In this document: positions 30,594 through 40,940 of the stretch, in pieces | How positions within the stretch are numbered: the stretch's first letter is position 1 | Layout of the letters: every line of letters begins with the position of its first letter | Assembly: GCF_026151205.1 (NCBI RefSeq) | Contig: NC_087082.1 | Location: 20,424,494-20,484,493, forward strand | Reading direction: 5' to 3' | Length of the DNA: 60,000 bases | Origin: Bolinopsis microptera | Lineage: Eukaryota; Ctenophora; Tentaculata; Lobata; Bolinopsidae | The notes under the pieces: generated by a model | Seen by the model: the letters and a program-made list of their open reading frames with translations, nothing else | What the model was told of the DNA's origin: nothing | Database searches by the model: none | Position numbers and translations under genes: made by a program

Positions 30594-32363
30594 ATGCGAC
30601 GAAATTCTACACCTAATACCTCTACACCTACATCATCCCAGAGGAAGAAACTAGCTTCTAAAGCTGCTTCTGAGTCAATCGCTGACTCAGAAGCACCTTC
30701 TACCGGTATGTTGGGGCTTGGGGTGTCAGGGAATTACACGTTTGCAGCAACAACATGCCTTCACTTGTTAAGCTTACTGCCTGCTCCCGATTTAGATTTT
30801 GAGTTCGAAAGACTCCGCCTCCTTTCGAAAAGTGCTACTAAAGCAAGCACAACGGACAACAAAATTTCTTTTTTAAGGAAACATTTATTAGGCCAATGTG
30901 CCCTAGACGCTGACGAGACAATGAACAAATTAACTGCGAGTCTAAAACTCATTTCATGTACCGTTAATGAAGAGGTTGAGAAGGCGGTCAACAGCATCAC
31001 GGAACGAGCCTGCACTGCGATCCAGGAAGTCTCTGAAGAGTCCAGGAAGCAGACCTCTCTCATCGTTGAAGCAGCTAGCAGTAGTTCTCCACAGACTCTC
31101 TCCCCTTCCGGTGAAGTAGAAAGCATACCTAACCCACCACCTCCGGTAAGATTTTTGGACTGTGACTTTGGTGATCTTTCTTTTGATGAAATCTACCGCG
31201 AGCTTGACTTTAACATGAAACACCCGGGGGGCCGTTCAACGTCATATTTTGGCTCGGTACCTTACAGTTATGGCAGAACCAACCACCGTGCAACCCATGA
31301 TAAGCCCTTGCCACCTGTCCTAAAGCGCATTTTTGATTGTTTGCATGAATCCGATCCTGACTTTACTCCCACGAACTATACCTGCCTCTGTACTTACTAT
31401 AAGGACGGGTCAGTTGGTATTCCATTGCATAGTGACAGCGAATCCAGCATTGTTGAAGATAGTCTGATTTACACTGCATCATTTGGCTCTACCAGAATTA
31501 TGAGAATGTCAACGTCGACAGGCCCTTTCGTTGAGCATAACATCCCGCTTGAGCACGGCTCTGTCTTTGCAATGTCTCGATCTGATCAGAACCACTGGCA
31601 GCACGGCATTGAACGTGATCCTATGTTAAGGCAGCCACGAATCTCGCTCACTCTTCGCAAGTTGAAACAGCCTGATCCCACGGCCTTACCAGCACCTGCA
31701 GCCCCTACTCGGGTCCCGCCTGTTGCACCACCTACACAGATACAGTCACCAGCGTCCCGTCACTCCAGAGTCCTCTTAATTCACGACTCAATACACCGAG
31801 AAACGCCAGAATGGCTGTTCGACCAGATACCTGGCCACCGATGTCAAAAGCGCCTTAACTATCAACTAGTGAACTCACTGGAACATCAACATGAGTTCAA
31901 ACATTCTAAAGCAGTCGTACTTTCCTGCGGCATTAATGACCTAGCTAGGTATGGGCAGTCGGCCAGGAGTCTTGCGGACAATTTCTGTCCCCGTTTTATA
32001 GACTCTTGTAACAATAACAAGAATACCGAGTTTATGTTTTGTGCTTTATCTATGACTAAATTTAACTGGTTGAATGCAGAGATTGACGCTTTTAATATCA
32101 TAATGTTGAACCTGGCTAAGGATATTCCAAATCTGAGTTTTTTCGATGCCCATGCCGTGATCAAGCGTGCTAACTCATACTACGTATGGGACCGCAACGA
32201 CAGACATGGCATCCACTTATATCACGAGGTGCAAAGGGTAGTGGCACATGAACTTGTTAACTGCGTTGGCAAGTTATGTGGATCTGAACAGAGACGTCAC
32301 AGGAACTGTGAGTGGCTCTATCACCACAAGCCTAACAGTCTCTCCAGATATAACCGAAGCTGA
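30594..32363 (+). CDS. LINE ORF1: AlkB-like 2OG-Fe(II) oxygenase fused to SGNH-type domain
   Basis: 589 residues. About 1-185: Ser/Thr-rich then helical. About 215-357: AlkB-like dioxygenase region with YTCLCTYYKDGSVGIPLHSD (metal ligands H279 and D281), GSVFAMSRSDQNHWQHGIE (H337) and PRISLTLR (R349, R355), i.e. the HxD...H...R-x5-R set for Fe(II) and 2-oxoglutarate. About 358-390: Pro/Ala linker. About 392-560: SGNH-like fold with HDS (S399), CGIND (N448) and DRHGIHL near the end. AlkB enzymes remove alkyl groups from nucleic acids, and SGNH domains occur in CR1-type ORF1. The fusion would pair RNA or DNA repair with the esterase-like module. Complete frame; catalytic residues by motif only. 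Confidence 0.8.
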   Translation: MRRNSTPNTSTPTSSQRKKLASKAASESIADSEAPSTGMLGLGVSGNYTFAATTCLHLLSLLPAPDLDFEFERLRLLSKSATKASTTDNKISFLRKHLLGQCALDADETMNKLTASLKLISCTVNEEVEKAVNSITERACTAIQEVSEESRKQTSLIVEAASSSSPQTLSPSGEVESIPNPPPPVRFLDCDFGDLSFDEIYRELDFNMKHPGGRSTSYFGSVPYSYGRTNHRATHDKPLPPVLKRIFDCLHESDPDFTPTNYTCLCTYYKDGSVGIPLHSDSESSIVEDSLIYTASFGSTRIMRMSTSTGPFVEHNIPLEHGSVFAMSRSDQNHWQHGIERDPMLRQPRISLTLRKLKQPDPTALPAPAAPTRVPPVAPPTQIQSPASRHSRVLLIHDSIHRETPEWLFDQIPGHRCQKRLNYQLVNSLEHQHEFKHSKAVVLSCGINDLARYGQSARSLADNFCPRFIDSCNNNKNTEFMFCALSMTKFNWLNAEIDAFNIIMLNLAKDIPNLSFFDAHAVIKRANSYYVWDRNDRHGIHLYHEVQRVVAHELVNCVGKLCGSEQRRHRNCEWLYHHKPNSLSRYNRS

Positions 32364-33009
32364 GCGCTTTACAAATCATTGATACCATTCTGATTAAAAA
32401 ATGCGATTCACTTTTTTCTCAACTTCCAGTCCACCTTTAACAGATCGTTACCAAGATAGATCATATTATAATGAAATGATCTGATTGGTGGAATTTATTT
32501 TTCTCATTATCTGATAAGCTCATTCATTATCAGTATCTCTTATCACCCGATCGCACTCAAAACATCTTACTCTACAAATCTGTATCATCCTAAATCAATG
32601 AGATTTCATAACTCTATACAACATTCAAAATTCACATACAAATCTATAAATAATCAAGTGCGTTCTCTTCAGTATTACTCAAGTTCAGTGCGATAGTCCC
32701 TTATTACGTAAACGCTACAAACAAATCAAATACAAATAACACCTCACAAAACTACACAACACAAAAGCAACCACTTTATTCGATTTCTATTTTTTAGCCA
32801 AATCAGTTATTTAAATCATACTGATAAGGCCCTAGATAAGGACACTTTATTTCACTTAATTATCCGATTTTAGCTTAAAATAATATAATTTACTTTTAAA
32901 TCATATCACGATTCTGTAGCATACAGGACCTCCGGTTCTCGTGAAAGAATCTGATTTGAACTATAGTTTTATATACTATCAGTATCATAATCATAATATT
33001 TAGTTATAA
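32364..33009 (+). other. LINE inter-ORF spacer
   Basis: 646 bp between ORF1 and ORF2, AT-rich, no frame. ORF2 must be reached by internal initiation or another mechanism, in contrast with the ATGA overlap of the LINE at 6-12 kb. Confidence 0.7.
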
Positions 33010-36000
33010 ATGGAACCCACTGTTACATCTGAAAATAAAGTCAAGATCAAATGTTCAAGCTGCAGCGGCTGGTGTTACTCTATTAGAAATATTCGCACAT
33101 GCTCATGGTGTCAAAGTAATGTCCATGTCAAATGTTTTAAGGATAATTTAGGCTGTACGAGTTGCTGTGAAAGTATCATTCCTGGATTTCACGCAACCTA
33201 CTATGAAATCTATGACGACTACAGTAAACTTAATAGTGACATATTTAATCCGTACGATCAGAATAGTCGATTTAATCTTATTGGCGACGCCATGACCAAC
33301 GAAGAGCATCAAGATTCAACTTGGAGCAATATTTCATCTTTCCTAACTAGTTGTCAGTATAAACAACAACGTAACGTGAAAAAATCTACCTGCTCTCAAC
33401 TTAAAACATTTTCTATGAACATAAGATCCCTTATTAAGAATATAGATCAATTACGTGATGATATTGAGACTTATGATAAGTATGATATATTGTGTTTTAA
33501 CGAAACTAATTGCACTTTAGGGAAATTACCGAACGGAATAAACGACGTTACCTTAGATGGATTTCATGAACCATTTATCCAGGATCCAATTCGCCCATCT
33601 GGAAAAGGTGGGGGGCTAGCCACTTATGTACACAAACGTGTAGTCGATTATGATAAAATTGATATTTTCACTCCAAACCCTGAACCAACTAATACTAGTG
33701 GCGAATTTCAATTTATCAAGCTCCATCAGTGCAAAGGATACAACAGAACGAAAATAATTGGCAATGTTTACCGTTCTCCCGCTAGGAGACCTGAAGCGTT
33801 TCTAGAAATTTTCAAAAATACGCTGCACAACCTAGGGAGACACACCCGTAAACATATGACGCTTCATGGAGATTTCAACCTTGATTTACTGAAGCACAGC
33901 AGCGACCAAGCATGTCAGAACATTATAGATATTGCGTCCTCTTACGGTTTTATTCAAATTGTATCACGCCCAACTCGCCTAACGGACCATAGTGCCACGC
34001 TCATTGACCACATCTACACAAACAATCTTGAGGATACAATAAGCTGTAACGTCTTAACGACAGATATGTCTGATCACTTAGCAATAGTCACTACAATAAA
34101 TCTTGATAACACGCCAACCAGCAGCTACCGCTCTGCGTCTAACTCACAAAATGTATCTCAAACTGAAACACGTAGATTTAACGACACCAACAATCAAAAA
34201 TTCAGAGACTTAATTACAGATGAAAGTTGGTCAGAAATTTTTAACAATACCAATGATGCCAACGAACAGTTCAATAATTTAAATACGGCTTATAATAAGA
34301 TTTACGAGTCCGCCTATCCCACAAAAAGACAATCACGAAGACAAAATGAACGTGTTAATCCGAAACCATGGATGCTGCCCTGGCTCGAAGAAGCTATAGA
34401 ACGTAAAAATGAGTCATATTATGATTTTGTTAAGGAACCATCTGATAGTAACCGCAGTAAATATGACCGTCTGAAGAAGTTTTGTAATAAACACATCGAT
34501 AAAGCTAAAAACAAGCACTTCAAAAAATTTTTTGAGCAAAACAAAGAAAATTCTAAGAAGCAGTGGCAAATGATAAACAGTCTTCTTAATAGGAAAAAAT
34601 CTAAACCTACTTCAATTAAACTGACTGACGAAGACGGCTCAATCAGCACTCCGGCAGCTGTAGCAGAAAAATTTAACGATTACTTCTCAAACATCGCTCC
34701 TAAAATTAAGTCTGAAATTAGTAGTAGGACCACTTTTGATCCTGGTGGAACCCATAGCACACTTCGCAACGCCACTCCAAGTAGTATTTACTTAAAGCCA
34801 GTCACTGCCACAGAAATTCAGGACGTCATAAACCTGCTTAAGAATAAAGCCACACTAGACACTAAAATTGAACCTCTAAAAATCGCTAACAGCTGTCCCA
34901 GTTTTACTAGTGTACTAGCCCACGTTGTCAACAGTTCTTTTGAACAGGGGATCTTTCCACAGGCTTTGAAAGAAGCGAAGGTGGTCCCAATTCACAAAGG
35001 TGGATCTAAATCTGACATAAAAAATTACAGACCAATATCTCTTCTTGCTTCTTTCTCTAAAGTATTTGAAAAGCTAATGCATAACCGAGTTATAAGTTTT
35101 TTAGATAAATACAGCATACTATGTGAAAACCAATACGGTTTTCGCCCGGGTAGGTCTTGTGAACATGCTCTTCTCAACGCAAAAGACACCATTCTTAATT
35201 CAATGTCTAAAAAGCAGGTAACTTTACTTCTTTTAATCGATTTCAGCAAAGCTTTCGACCTTGTGGATCATTCCATACTCTTGCGCAAGCTGGACCATTA
35301 CGGCATAAGGGGTCAAGCCTTAAACTGGTTTAAGTCATATCTCACTAACAGGAAACAGTTTGTATCAATTGGCTCGTCAAAATCTTCAACCAACCAAATT
35401 TTATACGGCGTGCCTCAAGGGTCAATATTAGGACCTTTACTTTTTATAATCTACATAAACGACCTGCCTCAAATATCAGATATAGCCAATTTCATTATGT
35501 ACGCAGATGATGCCAACATCTTCCTGATAGGAGAAAATCTTAATGAAGTTTACGATAAACTAATAACTCTTAGCGATGCTTTAGTTAAATGGGTAGATAA
35601 TAATGGTTTAGCTCTCAACCTTAAGAAAACAAATTATATGATCTTCTCTCGACAAAGAAATCTTAATTATCGTGATGTGGCAATTTCTGGTGTCACAATT
35701 GAGAGAAAAACAGAAGCCCGTTTTTTAGGAGTTATAATAGATGATAAACTAAACTGGTCCCATCATATTTCTGCCATGAAAATGAAAATGTCCAGATACA
35801 TAGGAGTCATGTACAAACTTAAAAAATATCTGCCTCTCGAAGCACGTCTTCAAATTTATCAAAGTTTTGTGCAGTCACACCTTAATTATTGCAGCCTTGT
35901 ATGGGGTTTTGCTGCCAAGTCTCATATTGAATCGCTTTTTGTAAAACAGAAAATGGGCCTTCGAGCAGTATTACCTGGTTTCGTCAATTACTGGTACAAG

Positions 36001-36483
36001 GACGGTATCCCCCCAGCAAGTACCAAGTCTGGCTTTTATTCACATAAAATATTGACAGTACACAGTATCATTGTAAAGAACGCACTCATTTTAATGCATA
36101 AATTGAAAAACTTTCCTCATCTAGTACCATTGTCTCTCAAGAAAACAATTCCCAAAAGCGCACCATTATTTAATACTAACCTGGATTCTATTCTCACTAC
36201 ACAATGGTCAGAAAAGTATGGTCAACACCCTTACAACAACTCAGTATTTTTTAAAGGTCCATTATTAGCAATAAACCGATATAATGTTGCAGCAACTTCC
36301 CCGCCTAGTCTATTTAACCTGAACATTTACAAAACTTGTATAAAAACTATGCTCATCGATCAGCAAAATGAAAACATCGAAGACGATTGGCCTAATTTCA
36401 TGTTATATTGTATAACAGGACTAAGAAAATCAAAGCGTAACATAAACCAAAATGCCGATAATAACCTTGTCTCTACATCTTAG
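33010..36483 (+). CDS. LINE ORF2: Cys-rich finger, APE endonuclease, reverse transcriptase
   Basis: 1157 residues, intact. N-terminal finger (CSSC, CSWC, HVKC, CTSCC). APE endonuclease at about 135-365: FSMNIRSL, NETNC, VYRSPA, GDFNLD, DHIYTN and SDHLAIV. Reverse transcriptase at about 655-880: NYRPISLLA, QYGFRPGRSCEHAL, IDFSKAFDLVDH, GVPQGSILGPLLFIIYIND and catalytic YADDANIF. The tail shares the C-terminal region with the truncated relative at 45.5 kb. YADD and the sequence details set it apart from the FADD-type LINE at 7-15 kb. It should be catalytically competent. Confidence 0.92.
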   Translation: MEPTVTSENKVKIKCSSCSGWCYSIRNIRTCSWCQSNVHVKCFKDNLGCTSCCESIIPGFHATYYEIYDDYSKLNSDIFNPYDQNSRFNLIGDAMTNEEHQDSTWSNISSFLTSCQYKQQRNVKKSTCSQLKTFSMNIRSLIKNIDQLRDDIETYDKYDILCFNETNCTLGKLPNGINDVTLDGFHEPFIQDPIRPSGKGGGLATYVHKRVVDYDKIDIFTPNPEPTNTSGEFQFIKLHQCKGYNRTKIIGNVYRSPARRPEAFLEIFKNTLHNLGRHTRKHMTLHGDFNLDLLKHSSDQACQNIIDIASSYGFIQIVSRPTRLTDHSATLIDHIYTNNLEDTISCNVLTTDMSDHLAIVTTINLDNTPTSSYRSASNSQNVSQTETRRFNDTNNQKFRDLITDESWSEIFNNTNDANEQFNNLNTAYNKIYESAYPTKRQSRRQNERVNPKPWMLPWLEEAIERKNESYYDFVKEPSDSNRSKYDRLKKFCNKHIDKAKNKHFKKFFEQNKENSKKQWQMINSLLNRKKSKPTSIKLTDEDGSISTPAAVAEKFNDYFSNIAPKIKSEISSRTTFDPGGTHSTLRNATPSSIYLKPVTATEIQDVINLLKNKATLDTKIEPLKIANSCPSFTSVLAHVVNSSFEQGIFPQALKEAKVVPIHKGGSKSDIKNYRPISLLASFSKVFEKLMHNRVISFLDKYSILCENQYGFRPGRSCEHALLNAKDTILNSMSKKQVTLLLLIDFSKAFDLVDHSILLRKLDHYGIRGQALNWFKSYLTNRKQFVSIGSSKSSTNQILYGVPQGSILGPLLFIIYINDLPQISDIANFIMYADDANIFLIGENLNEVYDKLITLSDALVKWVDNNGLALNLKKTNYMIFSRQRNLNYRDVAISGVTIERKTEARFLGVIIDDKLNWSHHISAMKMKMSRYIGVMYKLKKYLPLEARLQIYQSFVQSHLNYCSLVWGFAAKSHIESLFVKQKMGLRAVLPGFVNYWYKDGIPPASTKSGFYSHKILTVHSIIVKNALILMHKLKNFPHLVPLSLKKTIPKSAPLFNTNLDSILTTQWSEKYGQHPYNNSVFFKGPLLAINRYNVAATSPPSLFNLNIYKTCIKTMLIDQQNENIEDDWPNFMLYCITGLRKSKRNINQNADNNLVSTS

Positions 36484-36855
36484 ATTATATGCACACACTT
36501 ATGCATCACTCAATAAACGTCGCATATCTCATCAATTACACTGCCAACATAGGACATTCTTTTTTATCGCCGCGATTTCAAATCAAGTTACAAATTCTAC
36601 AAATTTGAAGTGCTCAGTCTTGTTTTACTTTTCTTATCTTTACCTATTAACCATTGGAAAATAAAACTTTAAGCTATAAACCTTCATTGCATACTTTACC
36701 GGTAGAGTCTAAATTGAATAGTTTGAGATTTCCTTTACATTTTATATTTATGCATGTGCCCCACGGGGATGAATTTCTTATTACCATTGATATTATATAT
36801 ACTTTTTTGAGTAAACATTGGCTGGTACCACGGGCCAGTCCCCAACAAAAAAAAA
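36484..36855 (+). other. LINE 3' UTR and A-rich terminus
   Basis: Non-coding and AT-rich. Ends cccaac followed by about ten A at the duplicated agcttat. Confidence 0.75.
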
Positions 36856-37433
36856 AGCTTATTTGAGAGCTACATCGAATTGTAACTTGTTGCTATCGCA
36901 ACTAAGATTCAGCTATAGTCGGGCAGTGTTGTTGCCGTTAGGACGCATCGAAACACGGCTTCTAGATCGCCGATGCGTGGCCTCGTTAATGCTCAATTGA
37001 AACTAATCAACACGGAACTATGTACCCTAGATCATTTGAAGGTCCGTATATTTTGAAAGTTTTTCCGGACTAATGACCAACACCCTGGATCATTTGAGTA
37101 GACCCGTTATCGGTGTTTTATATTTTGAAAGTTTCACTGGACTAATGACCAAAGTCACTGTAGCTGTGCCTCTAAGAGTTTTACGGGTTAATTCAATTAA
37201 CTGTTTCAATCCGTAAAATAAATTTGACTTGGAGGTATACTAAAACTTTGAGTTCTCAAGAGAAATGGATTCGACAAATTCAGCCAAATGAACGGAACTT
37301 TAGCAAAGAACCACCTATAATTAAAGAGTCTTGTTGGTCCGAGAGGCCAACACTGATCTGGATTGTGTCACATAGTGCATCAATAGTGCGGGTGAACTCC
37401 ATTCCCACACTTTCAAATGATACTACAACACGT

Positions 37434-37679
37434 TTATCCTGTCGTTGCGTTTGGTTGATTTTTTAAGTTAATGGATTCAAATTTTGTCACTCTAGACGGA
37501 TCTCTCCAGGCATAAATTTCCATCAGAATGGTTTTTTCTGCCTGGAGAAATAGCCGTCTGAGTATCCTCATGAATGACTCTGTTGAGTTGCATCGTGTAT
37601 TGAGCTCTTCTTTCACTATTTTGCCAATCTGTCTTCTTAGTTCGTGAGCTCTGTCTTTGGGAATTGTAGAGACGTCCAA
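37434..37679 (-). CDS. Hypothetical short frame, possible exon
   Basis: An 81-codon minus-strand frame with protein-like composition (RAHELRRQIGKIVKEEL, FMRILRRLFLQAEKTIL), just outside the provirus. An overlapping frame in another phase is almost as long. No domain is recognised and no splice signals were confirmed. It may be part of an older element. Confidence 0.2.
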   Translation of the reverse strand: MDVSTIPKDRAHELRRQIGKIVKEELNTRCNSTESFMRILRRLFLQAEKTILMEIYAWRDPSRVTKFESINLKNQPNATTG

Positions 37680-37895
37680 TTTTGATTTCTCGATTGACCA
37701 TTAAGCATTGTAACCTTGATACTTAGGATAAGGCGGTAATAAATCTGCTCTAGATGTTTCCATGGTTCAGCTAATGCAATATATCAGTGAGATACCAGTT
37801 GTGTCGCTACTTTTAGGGATCTCATCTAGTTTCCTTATAACTTTCCTCATCACTGAGGTGCTCTCCGGGGCTGTCATTGGCGGGGCACTTTGTGC

Positions 37896-38210
37896 TAGCC
37901 TCCTTTTAAGAGTGCTGGGTTGTTCTTTGTGGTGCTCTTCGGTTTGCCTCCTTTTAAGAGTGCTGGGTTGTTCTTTGTGGTGCTCTTCGGTTTGCCTCCT
38001 TTTAAGAGTGCTGGGTTGCTCTTTGTGGTGCTCTTCGGTTTGCCTCCTTTTAAGAGTGCTGGGTTGCTCTTTGTGGTGCTCTTCTTTTCGCTTTCTTTTA
38101 AGAGTGCTGGGTTGCTCTTTGTGGTGCTCTTCGGTTCGCCTCCTTTTAGGGTGCTGGGTTGCTCTTTGAGGTGCTCTTCGGTTCGCCTCCTACAAGTGCT
38201 GGATTGCTTC
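37896..38210. repeat. 48-bp minisatellite
   Basis: Six to seven units of ctccttttaagagtgctggg plus 28 more bases. The unit length is a multiple of three, which keeps frames open on both strands (for example LLLRVLGCSLWCSS). One unit lacks a base and shifts the frame, so coding is unlikely. Confidence 0.85.
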
Positions 38211-38215
38211 TCTTG

Positions 38216-39420
38216 AGTTTTTTTTTGAACCTTAATAAAAGGTTTAAATAGTAGAAGTGAAGGTTACATCAATATGTCTTTAACAAAACTTCATAACTGG
38301 AGAAGGGAGCTGGACTGAGAGCATGGACCAGTAGGTCGGTCGAGCACTAGGTCATTCTAAGAGCTCAGAGCCACAGCTAACTATTTTAATAGTCCTCTAG
38401 TTGGGTTCTTCTAGTTGGGTTCCTCTATATTAGCAGCTTTGATGTTTTAGTTTGTTGGGAGGCGAGAGAACACGAGTTATTTTGAGAACTGGAAAAAAAC
38501 TATAACTGTTTTTCGAACACGAAACATCTGTATTTATATAAGTTAGGAATCACCTGGCGTGCAGGTACTAACAACTATTTTGACGTCAACCTCAGTTAGT
38601 GCACGATTTGACCGGAAGCTACAATATTATAATGAGGCCCAGTCCACCTGCTATGGTCATGTGACCTAGGTCACATGACTTACAACTAATGGACGGCTGC
38701 CTCGCATAGTAGTTGACCAATGGTAAAATTCCCGTATATTCTGCACCTATTTCTTTATTTATTTAAAGTCCTTTATTTAAAGTCAGAGCGGCAACTTATA
38801 TGCATGCTTGAATGAACAGACCCTCTGTTTAGTGAATGGTCCTTGACAGGTCACGATCAAACCACCTGTTCCCATAGTCATGTCACTAATTATCTTAATC
38901 ATAATTATGCAATCCTATTACCTAACAACTAAAACTCTTATAAAACTCTAAGTTGCTTAAAGCAGCACCCATATTTATATGCACTGGTCCATGTCCTGTG
39001 ATGGACTTGTGTTATTAGATTAGTGGCTAGTTACGGTTAGTTAGAGGTAGTTGGGGCAAGTTGCGGTTAACTCTGGTAAGATCTGGTAAGTTAGGGCAGG
39101 TTAAGACTATCCCCCCTAAAGCTTTTAGAATTAGCTGCTCACTGCTATTGTTACTACTGATCATGTAGTGCAATGTGTTATGATATTGTGTTATTACTCC
39201 ATGAATAACGAACTGGATCGTTATATACATAACATACCTCCGTTTTTTAATTAAATTAATATTTTTGTTTTGAGGGTTCTTTCTTCAAAATAAACAAAAT
39301 CATCGTATAATTTGTACAACAATTTCAATGAGATTATAAAATATTTAGTCTTAACAAACACTTTTCAATAAAAATAATATCATTGCATTAATGCGTAACA
39401 CTTTTGACGCAACAAATTCC
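38216..39420. other. Non-coding interval
   Basis: No gene was recognised. Minor repeats: agttgggttcttctagttgg near 38399, and a short series of agttrcggttar and gttagggcag phrases at 39029-39105. Confidence 0.5.
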
Positions 39421-39725
39421 TAATCGCTATCTGTCAATCTGGGTCAGATCTGGATCAGATCTGAATCGGGTGTTGGACCAGGTCTTCTGGAGCAGGTTTT
39501 CTGTCTTCGAGGTTGGTCTTCGTAGTGAATATCCGCTTTTAAGGTCCTGGAATCCTCGTCGCCACTGTCGAACTCTTGGTTCTTTGAACAAGTAAAACAG
39601 GAGTTGTCAGAAAACACAGTTCGATGGTAAGAATAGAAGTGAGAAATCTTGAAGAAAGAACAGCTTTATATATTGATATTTGGGTGTCACGAGAAGCGGT
39701 TTAAGCTCACGTGATTTACTAGTTG
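39420..39725. repeat. Dispersed repeat C (copy 2), uninterrupted
   Basis: Matches the two halves of the copy at 16500-17200. Shared landmarks: ctgtcaatctgggtcagatc, gaatatccgcttttaaggtc, gtcacgagaagcggtttaag. Probably a solo LTR or short mobile element. Confidence 0.7.
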
Positions 39726-39925
39726 AATACCTCAGGATGAATTCTTCGTGGAACAATAAATCTACATTACATGGCTAGTCCTGCTCAAATATATAGGTTA
39801 ATCTCATACTTCAGTAATACATATAATTAATTAAGCTCTGTAAGAGTTTAGATCGTTAAAAACTTGTATTATATTAATAATTTATTTTAGACGCCGGTAG
39901 TCAACTTAGTTTTTATTACATTACA

Positions 39926-40249
39926 TCATCTTGCCCAGTATTTGTAGAGAATCTGTAAGCAGTGGACACTTGCTTTTAATCTTCTTATTGTGTCCGCGTC
40001 TTTCTTGCAATGAATATATGGTCGCTCTTTTAATCTTCCGATCTTGTTCTTGGCTTCATCATCTCTTGTGCTTGATACTTCTTTCCTTTCCTTGTTCCCT
40101 CTCTCCTCCGTCTTCAACAAATCTCTTTCCTCCGCTCCATCAGTATCTATTTCACTATCCGAACTGCTGCTTGACTTTGTATATGTGTTTTCATCTCCCA
40201 TTATCATCTTCCTTTCTTTCCTCCCCACGCTACACTTTACCGTATTCAT
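39926..40249 (-). CDS. Hypothetical charged protein or exon
   Basis: 107 codons from an ATG: Ser/Asp-rich (SSSSSDSEIDTDGAEE) then Lys/Arg-rich. A 25-26 bp string gtaagcagtggacacttgct lies in its 3' part (39956) and again just upstream of its start (40287), so the frame sits within a direct duplication. No domain was recognised. It could be a small gene or part of a mobile element. Confidence 0.25.
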   Translation of the reverse strand: MNTVKCSVGRKERKMIMGDENTYTKSSSSSDSEIDTDGAEERDLLKTEERGNKERKEVSSTRDDEAKNKIGRLKERPYIHCKKDADTIRRLKASVHCLQILYKYWAR

Positions 40250-40439
40250 TCTGAGCTAAATGGATCCTACCGTTCGCGCCATTTGTAAGCAGTGGACACT
40301 TGCTTTTAAGTTCGTAGTTATTTGTATTTAATTAAGTTTGCAGACCAATGAAAACAAGATAAATAATAGGAAACAACTCGGATAAGATCAAAAGGATTAC
40401 AAATCGACTACAATAAAATATACCTCTAACTTACGCTAC

Positions 40440-40730
40440 CCTTACTTAACTTCTACAGCCCTTGCAGCACAACGCCTAGTATCTTAGTATATCAGCCCGC
40501 TCTTCCAGAGCCCCGCTGTGGTTACAAGACCACCCCATCGTCTGGCTATATCACGCCCTATTCTGCCTACTTCCCCCCCACGGTCAACCCCTGTTGACCG
40601 TGCCTAACGGGATTCTGCCCTTAATCTACTCTTACATGACCTCTACAGCACTCGAAGCTCAACGCCTGGTATATTAGCCCGCTCGTCCAGAGCCCAGTTG
40701 TGGTAACACTAACACCCCCTCGTCTGATCA
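40440..40730. repeat. Imperfect tandem duplication, about 190 bp
   Basis: Segments at 40450-40555 and 40635-40730 share ctctacagc, aacgcctggtat, agcccgctc, ccagagccc and ccccctcgtctg. GC-richer than the surroundings. No coding was recognised. Confidence 0.6.
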
Positions 40731-40840
40731 ACCCGCGTGGATCCTGGATACTCCACGGCCTCTACCTGCTCTCCGGAGCTAACCCACGTTAACTCTCCTA
40801 CATCTAAGCCAGACAGGTACCGGAGCACAGCTCCACTATC

Positions 40841-40940
40841 NNNNNNNNNNNNNNNNNNNNNNNNNNNNNNNNNNNNNNNNNNNNNNNNNNNNNNNNNNNN
40901 NNNNNNNNNNNNNNNNNNNNNNNNNNNNNNNNNNNNNNNN
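40841..40940. other. Assembly gap (100 N)
   Basis: Exactly 100 unknown bases, immediately before a satellite array. True size unknown. Confidence 0.99.

Larger units (their letters stand above)
30502..36855 (+). mobile_element. Full-length LINE inserted antisense into the 5' LTR
   Basis: About 6.35 kb: short 5' UTR (92 bases), ORF1 (AlkB-SGNH), 646-bp spacer, ORF2 (finger-EN-RT), a 370-bp 3' UTR and an A-rich end (aaaaaaaaaa). It is flanked by agcttat on both sides (30495-30501 and 36856-36862), the exact target-site duplication. Both ORFs are intact, so it is young, younger than the provirus it interrupts. Confidence 0.9.
18867..37353 (-). mobile_element. Env- and F-box-bearing Gypsy/errantivirus-like provirus (pol-deleted)
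   Basis: Bounded by two matching LTRs in direct orientation. Read on the minus strand the order is 5' LTR (split by a LINE), primer-binding-site candidate, gag, protease/pol start, proline- and lysine-rich frame, Env-A, Env-B, F-box protein 1, F-box protein 2, polypurine tract, 3' LTR. Apart from the LINE, the internal part is about 10.7 kb. RT, RNase H and integrase are missing. No short target duplication could be matched at the outer edges, so the present copy may derive from recombination or flanking deletion. Confidence 0.88.
30276..37353 (-). repeat. 5' LTR of the provirus, split by a LINE
   Basis: The LTR is in two parts, 30276-30501 and 36862-37353, which join to match 18867-19583. 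The split carries a 7-bp duplication (agcttat) from insertion of the LINE at 30502-36855. The first 225 bases are identical to the 3' LTR. Transcription of the provirus from this LTR is probably disrupted. Confidence 0.88.

Noticed and set aside
37762-38216. Leu/Cys-rich 135- and 98-codon frames
   Set aside because: They are products of the 48-bp minisatellite. A one-base deletion in one unit breaks the frame, and the hydrophobic repeat LLLRVLGCSLWC looks like noise.
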